From NCBI GenBank assembly GCA_963731745.1, contig CAVSWT010000015.1, positions 206,841 through 270,840 of the forward strand: DNA of 64,000 bases, in the 5' to 3' direction. The notes under the pieces were generated by a model, which saw only the letters and a program-made list of their open reading frames with translations, was not told where the DNA came from and made no database searches. Positions 25,371-35,086 of this stretch are shown here, in pieces. Both the position numbers and the translations under genes were made by a program. How positions within the stretch are numbered: position 1 is the stretch's first letter; every line of letters starts with the position of its first letter. This DNA is from CAVSWT01 sp963731745 (GTDB lineage: Bacteria; Bacteroidota; Ignavibacteria; Ignavibacteriales; Ignavibacteriaceae).

Positions 25371-27050
25371 ATGGCAATAAGCCTCTCCCCTGAAAAATTA
25401 AAACGTTATAAAGACATAGCACTACTATTAATGAAATATGGCAGAGCTGATGTTGTAGAACAAGCAAATATTAAGCATCATATATCCGAAGATGAACTGA
25501 ACTCAAGTGATTTAGAAGAAGGCAAACCTGAAGAATTGGCAAGTGATCTAGAAAAGTTGGGACCTACATATATTAAGCTGGGGCAGCTTTTTTCTACCCG
25601 TCCGGATTTTCTACCGCAGCCTTATATTGAAGCTCTAAGCCGGCTGCAGGATAACGTTGAACCTTTTCCATACGAAAAAGTTGAGGAAATTGTTAAAGAG
25701 GAATTGGGTGTTAGAATATCCAAAGCATTTTTAGAATTTAGAGAAAAGCCTATTGCGGCTGCTTCATTAGGACAGGTACATTATGCGATTTTAAGAAGCG
25801 GCGAGGAAGTAGCGGTTAAAGTACAACGCCCTAATATTAAAGAAATAATTTTAGATGACCTTGACGCTCTGGAAGATATAGCAGCCCTCATTGATAATCA
25901 CTCTGAAATTGGAAGCCATTATAAATTCAAAGAAATGTTGGATGAATTCCGAAAAACAATACTTCGAGAAATTGATTACCAGCAAGAAGCACAAAATTTA
26001 GTTAAGCTTTCAGACAATCTAAAAAAATACAAGAACATTTTAGTTCCCATTCCTGTAAGTGATTACACAACCTCAAAGCTTCTTACAATGACTTATATAA
26101 AAGGAACTAAAATTACTAAAATAAGTCCTTTATCTAGGCTGGAACTGGATGGTAAAGTATTAGCGAAAGATCTTTTCCAGGCATATCTAGATCAAATTTT
26201 GGTTGATGGATTTTTCCATGCCGATCCTCACCCCGGGAATGTGTTTTTAACTGTAGATAATAAAATTGCTTTGATTGATTTAGGTATGGTAGCGCATATC
26301 GATCCCGATTTAAGAGAAAAATTGTTAAAGCTATTACTAAATGTTAGCGAAGGGCGCGGAAAAGAAGCAGCCAAAATTTGTTTGGAGTTCGGTACACCGT
26401 TAGATGATTTTGACAAGCCGAAATTTACTCGTGATATAAGTGATTTTGTAACACGTTATCAGGATACTTCTCTTGAAGATATAAAAGTAGGAAATGTTAT
26501 TGTGGAACTTGCTGGAATGGCAGGAGAGAATGGATTGCGGACTTCTCCGGAGCTAATCATGCTCGGCAAAACTTTATTAAACCTTGATGAAGTAGGTAAA
26601 ACTCTGGAACCTCGTTTTAATCCTAATGAAGAAGTTAGAGAATACGCGCAAAAACTTATGCAGGAACAGATGATGAAAAATATTTCGCCAGGAAATATTT
26701 TTTCTTCCTTACTGGAGGCAAACAGATTTATACAAAAACTGCCCGGCAGGTTAAATGCCTTTCTAGATCAGATAACTGAGAATAAATTTACGATAAAAGT
26801 TAATGCATTTAATGAAGACAAACTGATGAAGCATCTTCAAAAAATTGCAAATCGTATAACTTTGGGCTTAATATTAGCAGCACTAATTGTAGGGGCTGCT
26901 TTAATGATGAACGTAAATACTGAATTTAGGATTTTGGGTTATCCCGGTGTAGCAATGGTTCTTTTTTTACTCGCAGGCATTTTCGGTTTTGGATTGGTTA
27001 TTACAATTTTGCTGCATGATAAAATTCCTAAAAAAAATCTCAGAAAATGA
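25371..27050 (+). CDS. ABC1/UbiB-family atypical kinase
   Basis: 559 residues. The N-terminal KxGQ-like motif appears as LGPTYIKLGQLFSTRPD, followed by an Ala-rich loop in AAASLGQVHYAIL, the lysine in VAVKVQRPNI, HADPHPGNVFLT and IDLGMVAHID, all hallmarks of the ABC1/ADCK/UbiB family. Two C-terminal membrane helices (ITLGLILAALIVGAALMM and VAMVLFLLAGIFGFGLVITILL) anchor it, also usual. In other bacteria UbiB supports quinone synthesis by an ATP-dependent, poorly understood step; a menaquinone or lipid-handling role is likely here but not shown by context. ATG start, no clear ribosome binding site. Confidence 0.85.
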   Translation: MAISLSPEKLKRYKDIALLLMKYGRADVVEQANIKHHISEDELNSSDLEEGKPEELASDLEKLGPTYIKLGQLFSTRPDFLPQPYIEALSRLQDNVEPFPYEKVEEIVKEELGVRISKAFLEFREKPIAAASLGQVHYAILRSGEEVAVKVQRPNIKEIILDDLDALEDIAALIDNHSEIGSHYKFKEMLDEFRKTILREIDYQQEAQNLVKLSDNLKKYKNILVPIPVSDYTTSKLLTMTYIKGTKITKISPLSRLELDGKVLAKDLFQAYLDQILVDGFFHADPHPGNVFLTVDNKIALIDLGMVAHIDPDLREKLLKLLLNVSEGRGKEAAKICLEFGTPLDDFDKPKFTRDISDFVTRYQDTSLEDIKVGNVIVELAGMAGENGLRTSPELIMLGKTLLNLDEVGKTLEPRFNPNEEVREYAQKLMQEQMMKNISPGNIFSSLLEANRFIQKLPGRLNAFLDQITENKFTIKVNAFNEDKLMKHLQKIANRITLGLILAALIVGAALMMNVNTEFRILGYPGVAMVLFLLAGIFGFGLVITILLHDKIPKKNLRK

Positions 27051-27255
27051 AAAAGAATCTTCTGAAAATTTTGCTTTATCGAAGTTTTAAATTCATTTAA
27101 AAAATTCATTCATCATGTTCTTCTTCAAGCTTCTATAAATTCCATACAAACACAATATCCAGCGATAACCGAACTCAATTGTGGACGAGAATTGTATTGT
27201 GCTGATTCGATGTAAATTATTTTTTGCATCAATTAAACATGCTGCTGTTATAATT

Positions 27256-28344
27256 TTATATTTTTATTTTTTTTCCTTCGCTAATAGATTTGTAAATCGC
27301 TTCAATTACTTTAAGATCTTTAAGTCCTTCTTCACCACTTGCATTAGATTCAGTTCCGTCAATAATACATTTTGAAAAATCATCCATCTGCTGCGCCTGC
27401 TGATTTATTTCCGGCAGATCTATTTCTCCTTCATTTGAGTAACCTTGAATTCCTCTATAACTAAAAGCAGGACGAAGCTCAAACCATCTTCTATCAGTAC
27501 TAATATAAAGTCGGTTTTGCGGAGTTGAATAGGATGTAGAAGAGTTAGAATAATGGCCGCCGGGGAATTCCATTTGCCAGGTAATTGACTCATCAACTTC
27601 GCTAAATTTTTTATAATCAGATTTAAATTCCTGGGCCGTTACAGAAAGCGGTTCCTTGCCGATAGAATATCTTGCAGCTTGAATAGCATAAATACCTAAA
27701 TCCATCATAGCTCCGCCGCCGGCAAGTGCCTTTTTTAATCGCCATTGAGTCGGATCGCCAATTTTAAATCCAAATTCCGATTGCACATATTTTATTCCTT
27801 CACTTTCCTCCTGTCCGAATTTCATTGCTGCTTGATGAAAAGGATCGGAATGCAAACGGTAACCAATAAAAAGTCTAACTCCCGCTTTTTTACAAGCCTC
27901 AATCATTTCTTCACATTCTTTAGTAGAAACTGCCATAGGCTTTTCACAAATAACATGTTTCCCTGCTTTAGCCGCTCGTATTACAAATTCATGATGCATT
28001 GAATTTGGAAGAACTACATAAACCACATCAATAGATTTATTATCTGCTATTTGATCAAAATTTTTATAATCATAAATATTCTTATCGGGAATGTTATATT
28101 GCCTTTTCCATTTTTCTGCTTTTGCAGGCGTGCCTGTTACAATACCACTTAATTGGCAAAGTGAAGTTTCTTGTAATGCTGGCGCTAGCTGGTTTGTTGC
28201 GTAATTACCAAGTCCGACTAAAGCTACACCAAGTTTTTTTTCATCAGTAAAAAATTTTTCCGGAAATTTTGTAACTGCTGGCAGCATAAGGAATGCAGAG
28301 CCTGCCCCTAATGTTGAAATAAATTTGCGGCGAGTGTATTTCAT
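27256..28344 (-). CDS. Gfo/Idh/MocA-family oxidoreductase with Tat-like signal
   Basis: 362 residues. The N-terminus MKYTRRKFISTLGAGSAFLMLP has the twin-arginine pattern RRKF with a hydrophobic stretch, so the folded enzyme is probably exported with its cofactor. The Rossmann motif is LGVALVGLGNYATNQLAP, and the family motif is HVICEKPMAVS with the conserved Lys. The C-terminal substrate domain carries GGGAMMDLGIYAIQAARY. It resembles periplasmic glucose-fructose oxidoreductase and glycosyl hydrolase-like members, and the substrate is probably a sugar. GGGAGA precedes the ATG. Confidence 0.85.
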   Translation of the reverse strand: MKYTRRKFISTLGAGSAFLMLPAVTKFPEKFFTDEKKLGVALVGLGNYATNQLAPALQETSLCQLSGIVTGTPAKAEKWKRQYNIPDKNIYDYKNFDQIADNKSIDVVYVVLPNSMHHEFVIRAAKAGKHVICEKPMAVSTKECEEMIEACKKAGVRLFIGYRLHSDPFHQAAMKFGQEESEGIKYVQSEFGFKIGDPTQWRLKKALAGGGAMMDLGIYAIQAARYSIGKEPLSVTAQEFKSDYKKFSEVDESITWQMEFPGGHYSNSSTSYSTPQNRLYISTDRRWFELRPAFSYRGIQGYSNEGEIDLPEINQQAQQMDDFSKCIIDGTESNASGEEGLKDLKVIEAIYKSISEGKKIKI

Positions 28345-28786
28345 TATTGTTCTCCCGATAAATTATATAACTTTTTAAAATTTTTACAAAGGAACACTAC
28401 ATACTACAAATCAAAAAGATTTTAACTTTGGAAGAATTGATTTCTATTAACTTAAGAAAAAGAAATTAGTGATAAAAATAACTACCATTGCCAAAGAAAA
28501 AAACACTACTATATAAAAGGGAAATGCGATGGATAATGATTATCCCGATTAGTAATCAGTATAAATTATCTTATATATTATTGTAATCAAATGTTTTATA
28601 CAAAATAGAATTTAATATTTTTATTGACTATGATTAATCTGCTTCATAACTTCCATTAAATTAAACGGTGAATTAATTTTTTCAAAACTTTTCTTTAAGC
28701 TTCTCAATTCACCTTAATACCATTCTTCAGCCTATCTTAAGGCGGAATTAAATAAATTATTTTAAACTTTTCTTGGAGGGTGTGCC
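28345..28786. other. 442-base intergenic stretch without a recognised gene
   Basis: AT-rich divergent spacer between the minus-strand oxidoreductase and the plus-strand cytochrome gene. I see only short frames and no hairpin worth reporting. It presumably holds both promoters. Confidence 0.5.
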
Positions 28787-29383
28787 ATGGTAAAATCTAT
28801 TTATGCCGGGTTTTTTGTCCTATTTACTATTTTTATTTTATCCTTGATGAGCTGTTCAAAAGAAGAAATGAAAACAAAACCAACTGAGGCAGAATTAATT
28901 GCCAAAGGAAAATACTTAGTTGCATTCGGTGGATGTAATGATTGTCATACTCCTAAAATCTTTAATGATAAAGGAATGATGTTGGATACAACAAGAATTC
29001 TTGCTGGGCATCGATCAGACGCTAAACTTGCTGATATTGATTCTAAAAATCTAGGCCCGGGAAAATGGATTCTTACAAATGGTGATGCAACAGCATGGGT
29101 TGGACCATGGGGAATGTCATATGCAGCTAATCTTACTCCCGATAAAGCAACGGGAATAGGTGCACTTTCTGAAGAAATGTTTATTAAAACTTTGCGTGAA
29201 GGGAAATGGATGGGAGTTGGCAGACCGCTTCTTCCGCCGATGCCCTGGCAAGGTATTGGCCAATTAAGCGACGAAGACCTAGGTGCAGTTTATCATTATT
29301 TAATGTCCTTAAAACCTGTTAATAATAAAGTTCCCGATCCAGTAAACCCGGATATGATGATGAAGGGAATGGCTATGAAATAG
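28787..29383 (+). CDS. Cytochrome c-type lipoprotein
   Basis: 198 residues. A lipoprotein signal (FTIFILSLMSC) is followed by a charged linker and a class I cytochrome c fold: the heme-binding CNDCH within YLVAFGGCNDCHTPK, then GPWGMSYAANLTPDKATGIG, FIKTLREGKWMGVGRPLLPPMPW with a likely Met ligand, and LSDEDLGAVYHYLMSLKPV. Only one CxxCH is present. The GGPWG...NLTPD region resembles cytochromes associated with alcohol or aldehyde dehydrogenases, but no dehydrogenase is next to it. GGAGG precedes the ATG. Probably an electron carrier in the periplasm. Confidence 0.85.
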   Translation: MVKSIYAGFFVLFTIFILSLMSCSKEEMKTKPTEAELIAKGKYLVAFGGCNDCHTPKIFNDKGMMLDTTRILAGHRSDAKLADIDSKNLGPGKWILTNGDATAWVGPWGMSYAANLTPDKATGIGALSEEMFIKTLREGKWMGVGRPLLPPMPWQGIGQLSDEDLGAVYHYLMSLKPVNNKVPDPVNPDMMMKGMAMK

Positions 29384-29395
29384 GAGATATTTTAA

Positions 29396-29426
29396 CAAAC
29401 CCGGTTTCTATGTGAAACCGGGTTTG
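29396..29426. terminator. GC-richer variant of the AAACCC palindrome, probable bidirectional terminator
   Basis: CAAACCCGGTTTC, a 5-base loop TATGT, and GAAACCGGGTTTG form a perfect 13-base stem. It sits between the convergent cytochrome gene (plus) and NmrA gene (minus) and is the same design as the palindromes at 20901, 22614 and 45572. Confidence 0.75.
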
Positions 29427-29433
29427 TATCTAA

Positions 29434-30384
29434 TTACTCAAGAGGAATTTTATTTTTATTTTCAGCTAACCATTCATCAAAGTTTTTTAATTCGGGATTA
29501 AGCGATTTTGATCTTTCAACATCCCGGACTTCGAGATGAGGTTTCTGAAAATCTCTATGGAACTGGAACATATTTCCAAGATCCTCCGCACCCGGAAAAC
29601 CAAAACCTCGATATACTTCAGGCGGGACAGAATTGAAATGAACATCTTTGTCCAAAGCCTTGCCAAATTTTTCTGCCATTTCATCTCCGCTTAACTGATC
29701 GCCGGCAATGCCAATCCTTTTACCAATATATTTATTGCCGCTCTTAAAAATACCATATGCACATTTCCCAATGTCATCAGCAGAAATACCGGCAAGTTTT
29801 TTATCATCTAACGGAAATGTAATTGCGAGTTTTCCATCCGGTCCTTTCTTAGGTCCCATTCCAAAATAAATAAAATTTTCCCAATAAAATGAAGCCAGCA
29901 TATAAGTAGTGGGAACTCCTGCTTCTTCAAAATATTTATCAGACTCTCCTTTGCCGTCAAAATGAGGAACTTTATATTTTTCCATTAAAGTTGGCATTCT
30001 ATCATCGCTTAAAGGGACCCAATTTCTTGTATCTTCAAGTGTTGACCAAATTACATGAGATACACCATCTGCCTTTGCAGCTTCGGCTAAATTTTTAGCT
30101 TGTTGATTTTCCTTTTCAGGAGAATAATGTTCCCAATAATTAGTAACACAATAAGCTCCGTAAGCTCCCTTAAAAGCCTTCTTTAAACTTTCAACATCGT
30201 TAAGATCTGCCTCAACGACTTCCACTCCTTTATCTGCTAATGCTTTTGCTTTATCTGAATTTGCATTTCTAGTAACCGCGCGAGGAATAAATCCGCCGTT
30301 TGGGTCATCTAATATTGCTTGAATCAAGCCTCCTCCTTGTGCACCTGTGGCGCCTATTACTGCAATTATTTTTTTGTCCGGCAT
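29434..30384 (-). CDS. NmrA-like NAD(P)-binding protein
   Basis: 316 residues from the ATG at 30384. The frame can be extended to a GTG at 30393, but AAAGG lies 9 bases before the ATG. The dinucleotide-binding motif is IAVIGATGAQGGGLIQAIL, and ADLNDVESLKKAFKGAYGAYCVTN is typical of NmrA/HSCARG proteins, atypical SDRs that lack the YxxxK catalytic pair and usually sense NAD(P) redox state. A central stretch with YMLASFYWENFIYFG is also family-like. Its role here is unknown; no regulator partner is adjacent. Confidence 0.8.
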   Translation of the reverse strand: MPDKKIIAVIGATGAQGGGLIQAILDDPNGGFIPRAVTRNANSDKAKALADKGVEVVEADLNDVESLKKAFKGAYGAYCVTNYWEHYSPEKENQQAKNLAEAAKADGVSHVIWSTLEDTRNWVPLSDDRMPTLMEKYKVPHFDGKGESDKYFEEAGVPTTYMLASFYWENFIYFGMGPKKGPDGKLAITFPLDDKKLAGISADDIGKCAYGIFKSGNKYIGKRIGIAGDQLSGDEMAEKFGKALDKDVHFNSVPPEVYRGFGFPGAEDLGNMFQFHRDFQKPHLEVRDVERSKSLNPELKNFDEWLAENKNKIPLE

Positions 30385-30393
30385 AGATAGCAC

Positions 30394-30710
30394 CCTTTCT
30401 AAATTAAGTTTTTATAAAAAAAATATTTCTATTCAACCCACCAACAATATTGTCTTAATCGTTAAATTAATTATAGAGTGAAACCGACTGTCAATCCAGA
30501 CAATGAATGGGTTAAAAAATGTTTAGTTGGTAAATTTATATTGATTTATCGAAATGTATCAATGTATTCGTGGAATGTCAAGATTATTCATCACAGGCTT
30601 AAAAAGTGCTTTTATTAATCATTAAAAAAATCAATTAGCTCATTCGTTCTATTGTAATACGTATATTATTAGTAGGATATTAACAATCACAATTTTAATA
30701 AGAGAATAAA
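30394..30710. other. 317-base divergent intergenic stretch without a gene
   Basis: AT-rich spacer between the NmrA gene (minus) and the esterase gene (plus). No frame, repeat or convincing promoter motif was identified. Confidence 0.45.
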
Positions 30711-31868
30711 TTGAATACGAAACTAAATTGTTTTAAAAGATATTTTTTGCTTTTATTTTTTATCTTCATTACCAATCTTTCCTTCAGCCAAAATAACGTC
30801 AGCACAAACAATGCACCTACTATTATTACATTAAAATCAAAGGTGCTTAATGAAGAAAGAAAAATTTTAATCTCCCTACCCAAAGGTTATGATTTATCGA
30901 ATGAACGATATCCTGTGTTATTTATACTAGATAGTAAAACAAATTTTAATCATGCCTTTGGAACAGAATCTTATTTGTCAGATGTTGAAATGATTCCGAA
31001 ACATATCGTTGTAGGGATTGAGATTCCACATCCGCTTAAAGATTTAGATATGATGATGGAAAATAGCAGAGAGGCGTTTTCAGCTTTCGTTCAGGAAGAA
31101 GTAATCCCGCATATCGATAAAAATTACAGAACTCAGCCATTCAAAATTTTATTCGGTCATTCTATTTCCGGGACGTACGCTTTATATATATTACTTGCAC
31201 ATCCGGAAAATTTTAATTCTTATATTGTATCCAGTCCATATGATAAAGATGAATTTAATTTTCTTTCGTCATTGGCCGATCAAAAGCTCCCGGCTAAATA
31301 TGTTCATTCAAAATATCTGCTTATTATGGCAGGCTATGAACCATATTTTTATGAATCTATTAAAAAGCTGACAGATGTAATTAATAAAAAAGCTACACAA
31401 AATTTGCTTTGGTATTATACAATTTTAGATAATGAATCTTATTCCAATAGTGCGTTAATTACTTTGTATAACGGACTTCAATACACATATGGTGATTATA
31501 AAGTTCCTACAACTTTATCGGCTAGTGGTAACTTAGATTCATTAAAAATGCATTTTAATAAATTAAGCTTCGAGTATGGTTATGAATTGAAAATTCCAGA
31601 AAAATTATTAATTGAATTCGGATTTCAGATATTAAACGAAAGAAGATTAAAGGACGCAATTGAAATATTTAAATATTCTATTGAAACTTTTCCGGATTCA
31701 CCACAAGGGTTTAGTGACCTGGGAATTGTACTTGAAGAAGACAATCAATTGGAAGAAGCAGAAAAATATTTTACCATCGCTTATGAAAAAAGTCTCAAAC
31801 AAGATTCAAATTTAACTGACTATTACAAAGATCAGATTGAAAAAGTGAAGCAGAAAATTAGTAAATAA
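30711..31868 (+). CDS. Secreted alpha/beta-hydrolase (Fes/YbbA-like esterase) with C-terminal TPR
   Basis: 385 residues beginning with a TTG codon and a signal peptide (LLLFFIFITNLSFSQ). The esterase domain has the oxyanion and nucleophile elbow FGHSISGTYALYILL, preceded by RYPVLFILDSKTNF and DVEMIPKHIVVGIEIP, as in the putative esterase/enterochelin esterase family (S9-like fold). From about residue 300 there is a TPR-like pair: NERRLKDAIEIFKYSIETF, then GIVLEEDNQLEEAEKYF. The natural ester is unknown. It stands alone upstream of an M1-type peptidase; both are secreted. Confidence 0.8.
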   Translation: MNTKLNCFKRYFLLLFFIFITNLSFSQNNVSTNNAPTIITLKSKVLNEERKILISLPKGYDLSNERYPVLFILDSKTNFNHAFGTESYLSDVEMIPKHIVVGIEIPHPLKDLDMMMENSREAFSAFVQEEVIPHIDKNYRTQPFKILFGHSISGTYALYILLAHPENFNSYIVSSPYDKDEFNFLSSLADQKLPAKYVHSKYLLIMAGYEPYFYESIKKLTDVINKKATQNLLWYYTILDNESYSNSALITLYNGLQYTYGDYKVPTTLSASGNLDSLKMHFNKLSFEYGYELKIPEKLLIEFGFQILNERRLKDAIEIFKYSIETFPDSPQGFSDLGIVLEEDNQLEEAEKYFTIAYEKSLKQDSNLTDYYKDQIEKVKQKISK

Positions 31869-31873
31869 TTATT

Positions 31874-31977
31874 ATGGCTGACCCAAAAGGAGAGAAAAGC
31901 ATTTAAATGCGTGGAAGCATGAACAGGCAGACTTAAATGTAATTGGCAAGTTTATTAAATCATTACCGCTTGAATAA
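31874..31977 (+). pseudogene. Short gene remnant of unknown family
   Basis: An ATG reads MADPKGEK and then stops. Restoring one base in the following A-run gives a continuous frame with HLNAWKHEQADLNVIGKFI and SLPLE before a stop at 31977. No ribosome binding site is visible. I do not recognise the parent protein. It looks like an N-terminal fragment left by a deletion, but chance coding potential cannot be excluded. Confidence 0.3.
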
Positions 31978-32135
31978 GGCCCGGCATCATTGGAGCAATT
32001 CCATTTTTAATTAAAAAAATAATTGAAATGAAATTTCCAAAAATCTTTTAACAACATTAATTATAATAGCAATTATTTATAATCTTTGTATTTTACCACT
32101 AAGTTCCACAAAATTTATAACACCCAATACATAAA

Positions 32136-34026
32136 ATGAAACTTCTATTAGTCTTAATAATTCTATTATTCACATTTAGTATAATAGTTTTTGCGCAAAG
32201 TGATTTATACATGCCGTTGGAATTCCAAAAGGCTTACCAAAATAAAACAAGATCGTTTGATGGTAAACCCGGAGAAAATTACTGGCAGAATTATTCCAAA
32301 TATTTTATTGATGTAAAAGTATCCCCGGTATCATGGCTAATCACAGGCCATGAAAAGGTAATTTATATTAATAACAGCAATGATACTCTTCATAACTTAA
32401 TCATTAAAACTTATCCTAATCATTACAAAAAAGGGGGAGCAAGAGATAGGCCTGTACCAGTTGAAGATTTAACAGATGGTATTATTATGAAAAATCTCAA
32501 AATAGATAGTAATTTTATTAATTTAGAAAACACAGATTCAATAAAAACAAATTCTACATTTATTGAAATAAAACTTTCCAAACCTATTTTTCCGCATGAT
32601 TCTATTTTAATGTCGGTCGATTGGAAAACACAATTGCCAGCGGTTTATGAAAACAGAATTGGCGCCTATGACAGCACTACTGCATTTATGGGCTACTTTT
32701 ATCCGAGGATAGGAGTTTATGATGATATAGACGGATGGGACCAATATGAATATTTGGGTATTCAAGAGTTTTACCGCGATTATTCAGATTACGATGTTAA
32801 TATAAATCTGCCTTCTAATTATATTGTTTGGGCAACAGGTGAACTTCAAAATAAAAACGAAGTATTTTCAAAAAATGTTTTAAACAAATTAAATGAATTA
32901 AAAGTAAACTCGGGTAAAGTTATCATTCATGAAGAAGGTAAATATTCGGATTCAAATGAAAAATTTAAAACCTGGAAATTCAAAGCTACAAAATGTAGAA
33001 GATTTTGCTGCCGGTATAAGTGATAATTTCAAATGGGAAGCATCGAAGATTAATGTTGGAGATGAAACAATATTTTCTGATTTAGTGTACGACCCGAAGG
33101 ACTCAATTAAATTAAAAAATCTTTTAGACTTTCAAGATTCCGCTCTCATTTATTATTCGAATATTCTTCCCGGGATAAATTATCCATACCCAAAATTCAC
33201 AACATTTATGGGGGTTCCCGCGCGTGATGGGATGGAATATCCAATGATTGCCAATAACGGATTAGATTCGACTAAATTTGATGTATTGGATTATATCGCT
33301 ACCGATGTTCATGAAATGGCGCACATGTATTTTCCCTATTATGTCGGAATAAATGAAGTAAAATATTCCTGGATGGAAGAAGGCATGGCAGAATTTTTAG
33401 AAATGAAAATGATGCAGCACTTCTACAAAGATTCCACTTCTAATGAAAGATTCTTGAAACGGCTTATCAAAATTTATACAAGAGGAGCAGGCAAAGAATG
33501 GGAAACCCCGCTAATCGCACCGTCTAATCATCTAATTTATAGTTATATGCAAGGCCATCAATCTTATGACAAACCGGCAATAATGTATAACATTCTTATG
33601 GATGTGCTGGGAGAAAAAAAATTCCTTAGTTGTTATCAGGCCTATATAAAAAGATGGGCTGGCAAACATCCGACTCCTTATGATTTTATTTTTACTTTCA
33701 ATGAAGTGAGTAAGCAAAATTTAGATTGGTTTTGGAAACCATGGATTTTTGAATTTGGATATCCAGACTTATCAATAGAAGAATTAAACGATGAAGAAGT
33801 GGTAATTAATAAAAATGGCAGACTGCCTGTCCCGTTAGATTTAAAGCTCACATATAAAGACGGAAAAGAAATGATAATTCATAAAACAGCGGCGATATGG
33901 TCTTCGGGTAAAAAAAGTTATACAATTAAAATAGATAATCCAGATGAACTGATTTCTGCAGAATTATTGACAGAGAAAATTCCTGACATTGATAAAACAA
34001 ATAATACTTTAATGATAAATCCATAA
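32136..34026 (+). pseudogene. M1-family (aminopeptidase N-like) secreted metallopeptidase, one frameshift
   Basis: Two overlapping frames make one protein. Frame one (32136-33023) starts with signal peptide LLLVLIILLFTFSIIVFAQ and the all-beta N-terminal M1 domain, and fails at EKFKTWKFKATK. Ignoring one base in the A-run at 32990-32993 gives KATNVEDFAAGISDNFKW and continues in the second frame to 34026. The catalytic part has the zinc motif VHEMAHMYFP with the downstream Glu in WMEEGMAEFLE (HExxH-x18-E); the exopeptidase GxMEN motif appears as GMEYP, which is changed. The corrected length is 629 residues. Probably a periplasmic peptidase. Confidence 0.88.
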
Positions 34027-34130
34027 TTATTTTTGAGAAGAGTATTCTAAAGAATTTCGGAAATGAAATTTAAACAAAAAATTAATTTACATTCGCGTCC
34101 AGCTTAAACAAACTTTCTGTAGGTGATGAA

Positions 34131-35030
34131 ATGAAGTCAAACTTTAAAAATATTTTCTTCTTGCTAGTCTTAATATTCTGTTTTCAAAACACATTTGCTC
34201 AAAAAGATTCTTTAAGAATAAAGATTAATTCCATTATTAATCAGGCAAAAGCCGATGTTGGAGTTGCGCTAATTGGAATTGAAAACAATGACACTTTAAC
34301 ATTTAATGATGAAATTCATTACCCCATGCAAAGTGTATTTAAGTTTCCGTTGGCTTTAAAAGTTTTGAGAGAAGTTGATAATGGAAAATTCTCACTTGAC
34401 CAAAAAATCCACGTAAAAAAAAGTGATTTACTTCCGGATACCTGGAGCCCATTACGGAAAAAATACCCTGACGGAAATGTAGATATATCTCTCCGAGAAA
34501 TATTAACGTTAACTGTTTCGTTAAGTGATAATAATGGCTGCGATATTCTTTTCAGGCTTTTAGGAGGCACCGATAAGGTAAATAAATTCGTCCACAATCT
34601 TGGTATTAAAGAAATGCAAATCGCTGCAAATGAAGAGGAAATGCATAAAGAATGGAATGTTCAATTTAAAAACTGGGCTTTACCTTCAGCAATGGCGCAG
34701 CTGCTAAAAAAATTTGCTGTAGATAGTATACTTTCTAAATCAAGCAAAGATTTTCTCTGGGATGTTATGGAATCAACTGTTACGGGCTCAAAAAGGATAA
34801 AAGGACAATTACCCAAGGGAACAAAGGTAGCTCATAAAACCGGATCCTCGGGGACAAATGATGAGGGTATCACTGCAGCAACAAATGACATTGGGATTGT
34901 TACTCTTCCAAACGGAAATCATTTTGTAATCGTAGTTTTTGTTTCTAATTCCCCGGCAGATGAAAAAACTCGTGATAAAATCATCTCTGATATTTCAAAA
35001 GCAGCCTGGGACTATTATTTAAAGAAATAG
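34131..35030 (+). CDS. Class A beta-lactamase, PER/VEB/CfxA-like (subclass A2)
   Basis: 299 residues with a signal peptide (NIFFLLVLIFCFQNTFAQ), hence periplasmic. The active-site serine and lysine are in QSVFKFP (Ser68, Lys71 in this protein). SDN is at about 132-134, the omega-loop glutamates are in ANEEEMHKEWNVQFKNWA (the EEEMH...W pattern is typical of subclass A2), and HKTGSSGT holds the KTG triad element. All catalytic elements are present, so an active serine beta-lactamase is expected. AGGTG precedes the ATG. No mobile element or resistance gene lies next to it, which suggests a resident chromosomal gene. Confidence 0.92.
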   Translation: MKSNFKNIFFLLVLIFCFQNTFAQKDSLRIKINSIINQAKADVGVALIGIENNDTLTFNDEIHYPMQSVFKFPLALKVLREVDNGKFSLDQKIHVKKSDLLPDTWSPLRKKYPDGNVDISLREILTLTVSLSDNNGCDILFRLLGGTDKVNKFVHNLGIKEMQIAANEEEMHKEWNVQFKNWALPSAMAQLLKKFAVDSILSKSSKDFLWDVMESTVTGSKRIKGQLPKGTKVAHKTGSSGTNDEGITAATNDIGIVTLPNGNHFVIVVFVSNSPADEKTRDKIISDISKAAWDYYLKK

Positions 35031-35086
35031 AAATCATTGAAATATTACATAAGTTTTCAAAAAAATTATAAAATAAGGGAGATGTA

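Noticed and set aside
28400..28786. CRISPR-like or riboswitch-like structure upstream of the cytochrome gene
   Set aside because: No direct repeats with regular spacing and no aptamer-like conserved elements were found.
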